Made by a program: the position numbers and the translations under genes. DNA of 64,000 nt, from the NCBI GenBank assembly GCA_963932145.1, contig OZ010574.1, forward strand, positions 58,796,732 to 58,860,731. Reading direction: 5' to 3'. The stretch comes from Acanthosepion lycidas. Its lineage: Eukaryota; Mollusca; Cephalopoda; Sepiida; Sepiidae. The notes beneath the pieces are model-generated. The model was not told the DNA's origin, did no database searches, and was given only the letters and a program-made list of their open reading frames with translations. How positions within the stretch are numbered: the first letter of the stretch is position 1; the number at the start of each line of letters is the position of its first letter. Shown here piece after piece: positions 23,345 through 36,384 of this stretch.

Positions 23345-24403
23345 CATTCAAAAAGTTCTGAGCCTCACACACAAGGAGTTGGAGAAATAAGAACGTTTTT
23401 CACTATTTTATTCAATATAGTCCACTCAAGTCCAACAATGTGTAAGCATTGCAATCTCATCACTGAAGAAGGTGGCATCTTGGTCCTCCAAAAACTCCTC
23501 CACAGCATATATGATCTCATCATTTTTAAAATGGCTACCATGCAAGTGGGATTTAAGTTTAGGAAACAGGAAGAAATAAGATGGAACTAAGTCTGGTAAC
23601 GGGGATAGGGTAGCAATTCAAAGTCACAGCAGCTTAATTGCATGCTTCCTTCCTTCACTTGTCTTAATTCTGAGGCATAGTAGTAATGTAGTCTATCATG
23701 ATTGGGCCTTAAGAATCCCAAGATATAAAAGCCATACCTTGTCAACAGACACTGATTGCTTGAACTTCTTCAGTGGTGGAGAACCAGTATTTCCACTGTT
23801 TGCTTTGAATTTTTGATTCATGTTCAAAGTGGTGAACCCAGGTTTCATCTTGAGTTACTACTCTGCAGTGGAAATTCTCATAGTCAGCCTGGAAATATCA
23901 ACCCTTTTCAGTTTCTGCTCTAGTGTCAGCATTCTTGGGACCCATCTTGACGACAGCTTGCTCATCCTCAAGATCTCAAAACAGTATGGACTAAACCAGA
24001 TCTAATGCCTATGGACTTAGATATGTTACCCTCCAGCAAATTAGCTGTCATCCCAAACCATACAGTGAAAATGTCATCAACTTGTTCATCAGTTGTTGAG
24101 GTTTTTGGATGATCTGACTGAGGGTCATCATCTGTTCTGTCCCTGCTCTGTTTGAATTCTGCAGCCCACTTCTTCACAGTTGTATAGGGATGGGGAGCTC
24201 TCAGCAAATGTCTGTCATATGTCCTCATGGATTTCCTTGGGTGTCATAACTTTCTTTCAAAGATGCTTTATGACTGCTTGGGCCTCACCTTAAGACAATG
24301 TGAATTAGTTTTTCTAGTTTTATAAGAAGTGGTAGTATGTTGCCACAACAAATGTTCAGCTATGGCTCTTCTTTCTGGGTGAGGCTTAGAACTTTTTCAA
24401 CAA
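23345..24403 (-). mobile_element. mariner-family DNA transposon with both terminal repeats, inactive
   Basis: Inverted ends of about 25 bp: TTCAAAAAGTTCTGAGCCTC at 23347 and its near complement ending at about 24400 (GAGGCTTAGAACTTTTTCAA). On the minus strand, 24228-23968 encodes the N-terminal helix-turn-helix: YTTVKKWAAEFKQSRDRTDD, DDPQSDHPKTSTTDEQVDDI and ISKSIGIRSGLVHTVL. Further on, pieces of the C-terminus appear near 23600-23430 (VAILKM frame, then YAVEEFLEDQDATFFSDEIA), typical of mariner. Total length is about 1.06 kb against 1.3 kb for intact mariners. Part of the catalytic core is missing and the frames are broken. Confidence 0.85.
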
Positions 24404-27400
24404 CACTTGTATTATTAGATTCCTAGCTAAACAGTATTTGGCTTTACAAGACCACTGCAAAGGAATGAACATTCTTATCTTGTTTTCAGTTGGAATGAAT
24501 GTATGTATGTAAAGAGTGATATATAAACTTGTCCATTATATATCAATAACAATTTTAACCCTGAAAATCACTTTGCATTGACAGAACAAATTTCATCACT
24601 TTAAAAAGGGTATTTCCTGTATTGAATTGTATATTTCCATTTGAAACTGCTAGAGTTGCATCTTGAACGATACACTTTGTATACCATCATTTAAATCATT
24701 TTTTTTTCTGTACAAGCCATCAATAGAAGTGCTTCTCTTAACATGTCCTGATAACACAATACTTAATATTGAAAGGAGGTAGTTCTTAACAATGCAAATT
24801 TTGTGAACTATGTTTCATGCAATTTAAAATAATGACACACAACTTTAGGTCATTGTAACATTAAAGTGGTAGATACAAAATATTTTTGAAGGAATGAAAA
24901 TTATGGACAAGCATGATTTTGTGTGTGAAATTTGTGCTGTAGGAAAAATGATGCAATATAAAAATAGAAAACCTGATAAATGTACAAACTGAATATTGGC
25001 ATTGCTATTTAATTGGTCCAATTGGCTCAACAGCTAAACTGTTTCATGAATAATTGACTGGTTCATTTCCTGAAATATCCAATGAATCCCCAAGAAATAC
25101 TTAGCTGCCATTACACAATACTGTACATAATTTGCATGTAAAAAAGTTTGAAAAATTTAATAACCATATCAAGCATGAATAATCAACCCCCTATTTGTCA
25201 CATCAAAATGATACAGTGCAAAGAACTTGATCTTTTAAAAAGGGCATTATGCTTATTAATCTGATTATTTTGAAAATATGAATGTATACTACCATGTCTA
25301 CCTATATTCAGAGCCTGTTAAAATCCTAGAACTGGAAAAACATTTGAACTGTTCATTAGTAGTAAATATTAGTAACCTGCATAATTTTGGAACCAGTTCT
25401 GCATATATGTAGAAGAAAACAAAAAATTTCCTGTCATGAGTGGGGAAAAATAACAGGCTATAACAAAATATTTCTTCTTTTATACAGAAAAAAAAAAAAA
25501 TTGTGTTTAAGCTTTGCCACATTGAAACTGCAAACGCTGGCAATGCAGTGAATACTTTTTTTTCTTTTATAAGCTATATCCCTTCAGAATGTGGAGGATC
25601 ATGGCTCTCCACAACTTTCTATCCTTTGTAGTTCTAAGCAATGTTTTGCCATCCATTTACACAAGCTTGTTAGGCAGGTTACTTAAGTTTCCCTAAGCAC
25701 CTCTTCTTGCTTTCAGTATATATTGTGAGTGCCAAACGCTTCAAGGCCTTTCTTCATTCCGCCCCAGAAATTTTAACTTTTTTAATTTTCCAATCTTGTC
25801 TATTCACTTTCATAGCAATTTTAAACCATTTTTGTGATTAATTGCTGCATCCAAATAGGTAATTTTAATAAACATTTGGTTAACAGCCAAACTATACTGA
25901 ACAGCTAATTACACTAATGCTAAGACAGATACAATATGTGCTGTAGATGAAAATGTCTTTCAGGGATTTGTAAAAGTGCTTTATTATTATTCCTTGTCAT
26001 TTTGAAGATCCAACAAACCCATCACTGTTTTAACTTCTAGTAAGAGAACTAAAGTTCGTATCTATTATCTTTGAGTGTTCATTTGGCAAAGTTTAACAAA
26101 TATGTGTTTGTAAAAAAAAAAAAAAAGAAAAGTTTTTCTCTTGACACAACTATTACTTTATGCTCTCACAGAAATTTTTATTTTAGTAAGGCTAAATATA
26201 TGAAACCGGATTTATACATTTTTAAATAAATGATAAATTTTGGAAAAATTCACAGAAATTTTTTTTTCCCCCCTCAAAATTGTTTTTCCTTAACTAGGGA
26301 GGGGATTAAGCCATAATTGTTGGCGTTTCAGAACTTGAATTTCTATCAAGTAGGCATCCAATATCCTGATTATTATTATTATTTTTTTTTTTTTGTAAGG
26401 AAAGATTAATTTGAGATTCTGAAAATGTAATTGCCCATTTTATGATAAATGTATGAGACACAGACACTTGTTTCAAAAATTGAGAAAAAGGTTATCTGAG
26501 ATATTTTCATCTCAGATTATTTCATATCTGGGAAATGCATTTTTTTTTTTTCAAAATTAGTTTCTCGTAATGTTTATTTCAAAATTTCTAGTTTTTATAA
26601 ATTTATGAATAAAAAAATGGTTTCAGTTATTTCTTCGTCGTAAATAATAAATATTGCATTGTAGTTAGTTCATATATCTTTATAATTTTATTAATGTAAA
26701 ATTATTCTTGTAAATAAACAATCAAATAGTGTCTAATATTTTTGTTGGTTCTCAAGAAAAAAATGTTTAAATAGTTTTAAAATTAAAATTCTAGAAATAA
26801 CTTAAAACAAATTACAGAGAGAGAAACAATAAGAGCCATGACAAGAGAAAAACCATACATTTGATGCACCATTTTGTGGGTGTGAGATGCTTGTTAAACT
26901 TTGCCGTTCATTTCAGCTTTTTGCCAATAACTTGAATGAGAGAAAGTGACAGAATCCTGATAGATCTTGGATAAATTAACTGATGAGTAACTATAGTCAT
27001 TGGTATATTATACTTTTTGTTGTAGCATTGTTGATGGTGTATAACATGTTTTACTTTATCATGAACTCCTATATGGATATCAGTCTTCCTTAATTGGATT
27101 GTTTTCAATATGCTTAGGTGTCATATCCTGATGAAAATTTCGCTTTCTTGTCTACAACCTGAAGAGCTTGACTGGTATCTTTTTCTGGGTGACCTACTCC
27201 TTGATATCTAATGTGGTTGTCTAAGTTGCGATCTGTACTAGGGTACTGACTGGCTTTTAAATCATGAAACATTCAATGTTTTCATTGTGAAACAATCAAC
27301 TTTTTGTGATCTTCTCAATTTTCTCGTTCAAACAAATCAGTTTCAATACACTCAGGTTTTTTTTTTTTTTTAAATTATTCCATCACCCAAGATGTGCAAA

Positions 27401-27900
27401 TGTAATACAGAAATCTGAAAATGCATTATAATAGAAAAAAAAAAAGATGCCTATCAAAAATTAAAGTATTAAGAAACAGATTTTTTTTTTTCAGTATATA
27501 AATACTCTTACAAATAAACTAAAAAGTTTTGATTCAAACTTAAATTTATAAAGGACTTGTTTGAAATTTCTTTACATGTGAACAGAAATTATTCTTTCAG
27601 GAATTATCTTCAATATATTGAACACACAACTAATTCAGTGAATCCATAAAATTAAACTTGATTAATATTTACATTTTAAAATTCCATAGATTCTGTAATA
27701 AACTAAAAAAAAAAAAAAAAAAAAATCCCAAAAGCATTCAATGTTTCTTAAAATACATTTATAAAATGCAATGGTATGTGGTCATCAGTGATGTTATCCT
27801 GGCTTCATTATGGATTTTTGGGTACTGCAACATCAGATCCGTTCTGCCAGGTACCTCGACCTGTTAACAGGCCGTCTCTCTGCATAATTTGCTCCACGAT
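24404..27900. other. intergenic AT-rich stretch
   Basis: Homopolymer runs occur at 25488-25500, 26112-26124, 26382-26395, 27359-27372 and 27706-27724. A non-AT-rich patch at 25580-25760 and another at 26880-27250 may be old mobile-element pieces, but no family could be assigned. The complement of 27810-27900 may be part of the LINE tail at 28137. Confidence 0.5.
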
Positions 27901-27979
27901 GTGATTTTTAATAACAGAAAATGTATTAATACTCAGGAGGTAGATCTTTCTTTTATAATGGCAATGAGACTTGCATTAG

Positions 27980-28079
27980 CCAATCAGAATTTCCTTGTCT
28001 GCTGTCTAGAGGTATAAAAACAACAGTGCGACATGGGCACGCTTTCTAGTTTTACCTTTCCTGCATATGAGCCAATATG
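27980..28079 (+). promoter_or_regulatory. promoter-like block: CCAAT box, TATA box, pyrimidine-rich leader and ATG|GTAAGT
   Basis: AGCCAATCAGAA at 27978-27989 (CCAAT box) is followed by TATAAAA at 28013-28019. The leader is pyrimidine-rich (CTTTCTAGTTTTACCTTTCC, 28041-28060), and an ATG at 28077-28079 is immediately followed by a strong donor GTAAGT. First exons ending directly after the ATG, with pyrimidine-rich leaders, are common in ribosomal-protein-type housekeeping genes. No matching + strand coding exon was recognised downstream, so this may be a stranded promoter or first-exon fragment, or chance. Confidence 0.35.
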
Positions 28080-28136
28080 GTAAGTCTCTTTCTTTTACAT
28101 TTACTTGAAAAAAAAAAAATTTCATTCAATGAACAG

Positions 28137-28560
28137 ACTTATTCATTTTTAATCTGTGGATCATTCCTTTTCAGCCAAATCCACTGGGATCCTTCTTCAG
28201 CTGCATCTGAATTTTCTTTCAGTACTTTCTTTTTTGCAGCTCCCATGATTCCAGTTTTCACTAATACTTTGCCCAGTGAGTGTCCCACAAAACCTCTGCA
28301 CCCAATTTCTATTGGATCGAAATAAGTTTTCCAACCATTTTGCTGGCACCTTTCAACCAATTCCTGGTATTTCTCACACTCTTATTGGCCAGTGTGATGT
28401 TTTCTTACCAAGCAACCGATAATTCCCAAATTATTAACTTCTTTGTGCTATTCAAATAAACTAATAGATTGGGGCAAAGTGTTATCTGTACTATATGACT
28501 TGGGAATTTCAATTGTTTTTTCAGGTCCGTCATCAGCTGCCAGTCAGGTGCTGTTGAAAT
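28137..28560 (-). mobile_element. LINE 3' fragment: restriction-like endonuclease tail
   Basis: The minus strand from 28380 reads KYQELVERCQQNGWKTYFDP, IEIGCRGFVGHSL and then DAAEEGSQWIWLKRNDP. This is the recurrent C-terminus of a LINE group whose endonuclease follows the reverse transcriptase (typical form YEELxxxCRxNGWKTxxxxxEVGCRGF). Upstream at 28535-28460 a decayed KTIEIPKSYSTDN-type segment precedes the expected active-site region, whose usual ELTVPWE is not visible. The upstream reverse transcriptase is absent, so this is a 5'-truncated dead copy. Confidence 0.6.
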
Positions 28561-28699
28561 CATGTTTGCAGCATTGTTTTCAGATCCTGTTTTCTTTCCT
28601 CCCGGCCTTAATAAAATGTATTAGCAGCTCTTTTAACTCTGATTTATATTTGCAGGACCTGATAGCTTTGTGTTTTACATTTACTTTCAAGCACATATA

Positions 28700-31600
28700 T
28701 CTTCTATTTTACATCATGTATAAATGATTTTTCAAAGCTGAATTTTCTCTTTTTCTCAGTAGCAGTAGAAAGTAAAAAAAAAATTTCACTTTCATACAGA
28801 ATGGAGACTGCTTTTCTTTGTTGGATCATGTACCATATATTACATATACATGTGAAAAGTTGTCAAAGTATCTTAAAAGTCATAGTCACTGTAAATTGAA
28901 TTACAAGTTTATGTATGTAGAGTGTTACTAACTGCATTATAAAATCTATATTTGTATACTAATGAGGAGTTGCTACAGGTAGACTGACTGACAAGTTCTT
29001 TGTGTCCTGTAAAATTAACATTTCTTGTGTATAAGTCAGCAGTTGCTCAAATCAAAAAAATACTTCTGATATCTAACTAAAGCATTTATAAAATAGATAT
29101 GGCAAAACCAAGCTAGAGTATGTGTAGTCTTACCAAAATGGGAAATTTTAGTATGAACATAAATATAGAATATTATCATATAACTTGAAAGGCATGTTGG
29201 GTTTGACAATGAGAAAATCTGTTTGTTGCTATTTGGGAACAAGATTTTTTTTACATGGTAACATTTCAAGTTTTCTTGACACAATCTAATATTTTAATTT
29301 TCTTGAACCTGAAAAATTAAAGTTTAAGATTCTGTTTGCTGCAATGATAAAAAGGGTCTATGGATGTATTTCATAAAAAAAATTTATGAATTAACATTTG
29401 TCCAAAAATGCAAAATTTATCATTAATTCTTCAGGTCAGCTTTTGTTTAGAACAAAATCGTTCACAAAAGATTGCAGAATAATAGTGGAGAACAAATGGC
29501 AAATTGAACAAAACAAAAAAATATGTGAAAAAACAAAATGAAAAGCATGCTGTCACAAAAATATGCAACAAATAGAAATAAATGAACTAAAAACAGAGCA
29601 AAGGTGAAAAAAAGCAAACCTTTTTTTTTTTTTTAATGGGGAAAAAAAAAAAAAAAAGAAATAAATAAATTTTTTTGCTTTTATTTTTTTTTTAAATCTT
29701 TGGGCACAGATAATTACAATTCTTTCTCTTTTTTTTTTTTTTAAGATACAAAATTAAATTGTAAAAGTTTCTTGCTTGTAAGATTTTAATTTTAATTGTT
29801 ACCATTGAGATTCTTGGGTTTATTCTTGCACAAACTTTTTTTTTTTTTTTTTTTTTTTTACTATGCCTGCCTGCTTGTCCCCCACTAACTTATTGAAAGA
29901 TGGAACTTGATGGGGGGTTAGAAAAGAGACTAATAAAAATCATACATAAACAATGAAGATTGTAAACAAAAATGAGTTAGAAATAAATGGTGCAAGTTTG
30001 GCTGCATACCATCAGATAAAAGACTCCCCACCGACTTACATTTCAATGATTTTTGATTATTTTGTAAAATTAAAAGTTTTCATTATTTACAAAGCAAATT
30101 AAGATGAAAAAAGTATTAGAACCCATATTCACATTATTTAATCGAATGGAATGTCATTTTACCTCCATTTGTATTTCTCAATTGTATAAACTGCCTTTGA
30201 AAGAGCTTAAATTTATGTAAAACTTCATTTTTCTTGTTCATTACTTATAGAATATTGAAATGATTTTAACAAAATAATTTCACTAACTTATAGCATCAAC
30301 TGGTTTAAAATGTACGATAATCATTAAAATATTCAAATACAGATTTGGATTTATATATAATGAATTAGGAAAATAGAAAACCATTATCTGACTTTAAAAG
30401 ATTGCAATAGTAAAAACCAGAAGTCTAACATTCAGCTAAGATGGTAAAAGAATCTATATATTAATATTAGTTATTCTGTGTAAATTTATATCCCATCATT
30501 GAAAATATCTTTCTATTTTATCATAAAAATTACTTTCCGTATGTGCATCAGTGTATGGCACAAAGCAACAAATTATTCTTTTAGATTTTCTCTAAAAAGT
30601 GAGAAAAGAAAAAAAAAACTATTTTGACAATTTTGCATATATAAAATAATTATTTTAAATGAATCTTAAAACAGTGGCATGTCTTATTGTAGTTGATAGT
30701 TACAAGGAAGAAGCAAAAATTGCGTGCATGTTTTTAATGTCTATGAATCTACTGATATGCAGCTTATGTAGAATATGGAAATTTCTGATGATGGCAACAT
30801 AACAAAGAACAAGCAAATAAACATGAAAAAACATGCTTTGAGAATTAAATAGATGGCATATTATGTAAAGATTGAATGCATGATGCAATGATAAAAATCA
30901 GAGCTACAATCACTTTAATACTAGAAGACCCAGAATAAAAGAGAGAGAGATGTTGATTTTTGATGATACAAGCTATTGTGAATTTGAAAGACTTTCTCAT
31001 TTGGTTAGATGGTTGTGCCACCTTAGATAAAGCTTTGATGACAACACTTTGATATATCTCAATCTTTGTAATTAAATTTAATGTACCAAATCAACATCTC
31101 ATTGTCAGGCAATCATTATAAGAACTGCTACAAGATATAATTCTCAGCTTTTCTTTCTGCTTTTCAAAGTGTTGTTTTTTTTTTACCTTTTTATGTTCAT
31201 TATTTATTAAGGTTTATGATTACCTCATACTGTGTCTTGTAGTTTACGATTTATAAAGGCACTAATTATTACAGATATTTATAATTCTGTTATCACAGTT
31301 TTTTTTTATTTACTTAAAAGCATTAATGTTAGTAAAGATAAGGTGTATAAATCTCCCAATCTCATTATAAACAATTGTTTTTCAGATCAGTCAAGCTAAT
31401 TACCATTTTTTTTGCTGACTTATGAGACATTATTGACAAAGGTATTTGGAGAATGACTATTCATTTTACCTCATCCACACCTCAAAAGATGTCCATTTCA
31501 AACCAAAGGAAATAGATCTCCTTGTCATAATATTACTATACAAATATCAACTGTATTCATCTCATGAAGCTGAGTGGAAAAAAAATGCAACTAAGAAGTA

Positions 31601-33195
31601 AATGTCTCTTACATTAGAATGTCTATTTTTAAGAGTGATAAATTGAATGGAAAAATTTAGGAAATAAGAATTAAACCCAAAACTCCTCAAAATGCTGAAA
31701 AATCACAGAATACATGAGAATATTAAACCAGCATTTAATGAGTTCTCTGTATATTTTCTTAGAAAATAGATTCTTCCTTAAAACAAAAATTCTTTTTTTA
31801 AGCTGGTAAGTATATAGCTCAAAGTTTAATATGAAGATCAATTTAACTTAAAAGAAAATAATTTTATTGCTACATTTATGAAAAGTTAAAAAAAAATCAC
31901 ATTATGTCTTATAAAATCAATGAAAAAATAATTAAAGTACGTATAATATTACAAAAATCATCCCAATATTTTTTTTGGATTGAATTGGGCAGAAAACAAT
32001 TGTTGTATTCATACTGTTAGAGTTAAAACTAACAATATAACAATGTGAAGAGAAAACACATGACAGGATCTGTTGCAGTAAATTAAATAGAAAATGTAAA
32101 GTATGGCTGTAAAAAAGTACTTGTTAAGAAGTTTGAATATCATCAGTTATTAAAATGTCCAATGTTCACCTTATGAAAAGTTGCCTTTACAAGTTAAGGG
32201 AGTTATTCTATTATAAAATGCAGAAAACATCTGAATAGTTGAGAAGAGTAAGACCCTAAGGTGTTGGTATTATGTTCATTTTCAGAGCATAAAATCCATT
32301 AAAAAAATTGATTTTCAAAATTCAATTTCCCTAATAAAATAAAAATCTAGAAATCATGTTAACAGAAAAGAACAGAGTATAAGGTTTTTATTTTAGCATT
32401 ATATCTGATTTTTAAAACATTCATTAAATTATCAAAAAAACTGAGTTTTGACATGCACAAGATCATTTATCAAAAACTAACAGTGCTCAAATGACTGCAT
32501 TTCATTATATATAATGAAAAAATATGTCAATCTAAAATTAGTTTAAGAAATAATGGCATCCAGTAAAATATACTGTCTATTTCTGGCACTTGGACAAGTT
32601 TTGATTTGTGGATTGAGTTTTAGATGAGAAGATGGAACTTTAAATTTTATTCAATATTGAATAATGCTCATTCCATTTTTTGGGGGAGATTTGATAGAGG
32701 AAACAAAACAAAGAGGAGGGGGTGAGCACAAAAGAGAGAAAGAGGTACAAAGAATGGAAATGAACTGTGACTTTTAAAAATGTTTTGTACAAATGATTTC
32801 AAGTAGCCAGATAAAGAATGTGAAAAATGCATGGCATATATTTTAATCTCTTTAAAGATTTTACAATAAAATCCGCTATATATAAAATAAAAACACTTGA
32901 GATTCTTGCAAAATTACTTTAAATTTGTAGAAAATAACAGAAATACAGAGTTTCCTATTAAAGAGGAATTTCCTTCACCAGTATTATTATTTTGTATCCT
33001 CTTTCTCTTAATATACAATGATCACATGCAATACTGCACAAGCAAAAATGTAAAGACCCAATTACAAAACTATCAAGATAAAATCCAAACTCATTTGTCA
33101 CTCATTAACAAGCAACTACTCGGTCATTAATTAATTTCTAAGATTAAGAAAAAAAAAATTATGTTAAGAAAATGAATATGCATTTAAAAATGCTA
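28700..33195. other. intergenic AT-rich stretch
   Basis: No genes or recognisable elements. Long T and A runs at 29624-29636, 29642-29657 and 29839-29860 could pair with each other. Confidence 0.55.
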
Positions 33196-33213
33196 TATAT
33201 ATATATATATATA
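33196..33213. repeat. (AT)n microsatellite
   Basis: Short AT run directly before the SINE-like unit at 33214. Confidence 0.9.
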
Positions 33214-33470
33214 CAGCATAGAACATGTGGCCAACATAACAGTTACTGGCAGATAAAATAGAACTGGCAAGTCAAGTTCAAATTCCAGTCTAGTCTGTTG
33301 CACTAATGCCTTTGGAAAAGGTAAGAATCCAACTCTTTTCCCATACAGCTATGGATTAAATAGGAGAGTAAAGTGGGCAGCCATTTCTAGCAGAACGATT
33401 ACCCTGAATTCAAAACTGAAGAAAAACTACTCCCCAAGTAGAAATGGCAATTCAAAAAAAAATATATTCT
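33214..33470 (+). mobile_element. tRNA-derived SINE-like unit
   Basis: A tRNA-like head with box B-like AGTTCAAATTCC at 33276 is followed by TTTGGAAAAGGTAAGAATCC and GGGCAGCCATTTCTAG. This body is shared in order with 13685-13850. It ends in an A/T-rich tail near 33470. Confidence 0.5.
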
Positions 33471-33536
33471 TATATATATATATATCTGTTTTACATTTTC
33501 TGGCCTTAATATTCAAATCTTCTCAGAAAATATGCG

Positions 33537-33622
33537 TCCTCTGGCAGAATTCAAACCCACATCCCTTAAGAGAAACCACCATTAGATCTGATATGCTTAA
33601 CCAATTTAGCCACATGTGACTT
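33537..33622 (-). mobile_element. tRNA-derived SINE head
   Basis: The reverse complement reads TGTGGCTAAATTGGTTAAGC (box A-like) and, further on, GTGGGTTTGAATTC (box B-like), with tRNA-like spacing. Confidence 0.55.
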
Positions 33623-33756
33623 CCAGTTAAACAAAGCCCAAAATAGTGCTTTTGAACTCATTCTCTGCTGATTCTTAAAACATCTATATCTGCTCTATCT
33701 TGTAACCTAACATAAACAAAGACATTTTTATATTTATAGTATGGATTAAATCCTAC

Positions 33757-33758
<2 letters not shown>

Positions 33759-33842
<84 letters not shown>
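33759..33842. repeat. (TA)n-(TG)n compound microsatellite
   Basis: About 27 TA units followed by about 15 TG units. Confidence 0.95.
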
Positions 33843-33845
<3 letters not shown>

Positions 33846-33979
33846 CACCACTTTTCTGCTAAAAAAGAGATTACCATGATGAAAAAAGGCCCCCAATTTT
33901 GTTAAATTTTTTAATCTTTTCTAACACATTCAAAATTTTGGTTCAAAATCTTAGGGTTTTTTTATTTTATTTTTTTTAT

Positions 33980-35345
33980 TTAAAACCAGTCGTGGGACAA
34001 AGATTACTATGGGTATTTTAGCACCTTTTTTTGGGTAAAAACACATTTGGAAATTCTTGCAAAAATTAAATAATTGTTGGATTTTAATGAAACTTTCAGG
34101 ACTTATTCACAAATGAATGAATTTTTTTTTTTTTTTTTACATGTTACCCCCCCACTTAATTTTATGAAATTTTGAGAAACTAAATTTTGATCATAAAATG
34201 TTTTTATTAGCTAAAAGCAGAACTCTTTGAAGAATGTAAATATTTTAATTTTTTTTTAAACAGTTACATATTTCCCAAAAATCTGCTCTGAATCTTAAAA
34301 ATAAATAATGTCATAGTTTTATTTTGATCTTTATTTTTAAGATTCATAAAATAAAATATACTTCTTTGAAACTTTATTTGACACATATTAGTTGATTTAA
34401 AGTATAATTAATATGATTTGAAACATATTATTTAAGTTTAAAATAACATTTTTAAACCAAACAGTAGCTGTGTTTTTTTTTAACTGACAGTAGCCATGTT
34501 TACATACTTGACAAGGTGATGACAAGTTTATTGTTGTTCTACAGAGACTTTAGCTGTAAGACGTAATTTAAATAATGTCATAGTTTTATTTCGATCTTTA
34601 ATTAGGAACGTTTTTATTGCTTTTATAAATAAGATATATTAAGGAAACTAATTTTTTTTTTTTATGAATAATGAACTTTTACAAGAATTGTTTTCAATTT
34701 TGTAAAAAATTTAATTATAATTTATAAAGTTTAAAATCTTTTAAATTTATGCATTACTTTGATTGCATTAGATGATATTGTTATTAGTGGTATTGTTTTC
34801 CAAAATTTTTATGATTACTGAGTACTTAAAAATGATATAAAAAGGGTGCTCAAGTCATTTTCTTAAATTATGTCTTACAGCTAAAGTCTCTGCAGAACAA
34901 CAAACTTGTCATCACCTTGTCAAGTATGTAAACATGGCTAGTGTCAGTTAAAAAAAAAAACACAGCTACTGTTTGGTTTAAAAATGTGTTATTTTAAACT
35001 TAAATAATATTTGTTTCAAATCAGATTAATTATACTTTAAATCAACTAATATTTGTCAAATAAAGTTTCAAAAAAGTATATTTTATTTTTGGAAGATTTT
35101 TTTAATAAAGAGAATTACATTGTGATGAAAGATGACTAAAGAAGGGGGATAATCAGTTATTTTAGCAAAAAGATGAAAATCAATTCCAATCAATATAATT
35201 TTCTTTGAAATACACCAGAGTATTTTGCTCACTGGAAATAGTAAATTGAATCCTTTAGCTCTCAGTAAAAGCTAAAATGAAAGCTTCAAGAAAACTTTCA
35301 TATTTAAAAATTCGTTTTAAACCTTAGGCATTGCAAATTAATTGT
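33980..35345 (+). repeat. dispersed ~1.3 kb AT-rich repeat, copy B (with internal inverted insertion)
   Basis: Same block order as copies A (1990) and C (43060): TTCTTGCAAAAATTAAATAA at 34057, ATCTGCTCTGAAT at 34280, TCAGATTAATTATACTTTAA at 35021, GCTTCAAGAAAAC at 35282 and TTTTAAACCTTAGG at 35314. It is longer than the others because an inverted copy of its own 3' part sits inside (34334-34569). Confidence 0.65.
34303..34600 (-). repeat. inverted duplicate of 34863-35097, flanked by 31-bp direct repeats
   Basis: The segment 34334-34569 is the reverse complement of 34863-35097 (about 235 bp, high identity; for example TTGACAAGGTGATGACAAGT at 34508 and its complement at 34903). It is bracketed by direct repeats 34303-34333 and 34570-34600 (AAATAATGTCATAGTTTTAT at the start of each), differing by one base. 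Copies A and C of the host repeat lack both the insert and the second direct repeat. Confidence 0.85.
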
Positions 35346-35384
35346 GGTATATATAAAGACATGATAATCTATATCACAGGAGAA

Positions 35385-35388
35385 TGAC

Positions 35389-35414
<26 letters not shown>
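35385..35414. repeat. poly(A) run
   Basis: About 24 A residues directly after repeat copy B. The following 35415-36380 is AT-rich with nothing recognised apart from a (GTA)n run near 35833-35848 and a (CA)n run at 36321-36338. Confidence 0.8.
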
Positions 35415-35419
<5 letters not shown>

Positions 35420-36384
35420 ATTTTATTTTTATTTATATTTGAAATAAGGGATTTTCTTTTTTATTTTTACATATTGTTTAGAGATAATTTTTGTAAAAAT
35501 CTTTTTGTTCCAAAAAGGCAAAACTGAAAAAAAATATTAAGATTTTAATCAGGGCAGTCATTTATAAGTCCTTTCGTTTGAGATTGTAAAGTATTATATT
35601 ACTAAGAAAAGCAAGTTCAAAGGTGGTTGTATTACAAAATGGTTGTATTCTTAGGAATTATTCCATAAGTTACTCAGATAAATATTCTCATCCTTACTGT
35701 TTTTATCAACGTTTCAGCAGTTTTTTGTTTTTTTTTTAATTTTAAATCTGCAAGTATAAAATCTATTCAGTCATTAATTTCCCCTCTCAATCGACATTTT
35801 TTTTTTTTTTACACTCTGGCACAACTGCAGTGTAGTAGTAGTAGTAGTTTAAAAAAATAACAGCTTCAAATACTATATAAATCAACTGTTATGCTAATAT
35901 ATATTCAATTAAGGAAATTTCTCACAGCTGTTTTTGCATTACTGAGTATAGATACTTAAATAGAACTGAATTTTATATTGAGTTTGCTGATGAATTCTTG
36001 TCTGGTTCATATCTAAATTTGATATTTTTTTCACCTCTCCCTTCAAGAAGATAATATATTTAGAGTTTCCAAACATATTCACTCATAAAAAGTTGTGAAC
36101 TTTGTAAAGAAGTTGCAGAGTATATTTTTTCTATAGAAAACAATTTTGTTATATGGATGACTTTTTTTTTTTTTTTTTCAATAACTTCTCATATATATGG
36201 TATACTCATTGTAACATTGTATTTGATGTTGTCCAATTTTATTCTCTTTTGAGTCAATAGCTAATTATTCCAAAGTATGCCAATTTATGCAGCAGGGTGT
36301 CAGGGTCACTGCTTATGCGCGCACACACACACACACACTACACTCACTGATAGCAAAAAGTGGAAACAAGTAATTGGGCCACAG

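Noticed and set aside
26880-27340. Non-AT-rich patch resembling a retroelement C-terminal region
   Set aside because: Only weak resemblance with no diagnostic motif; left unassigned.
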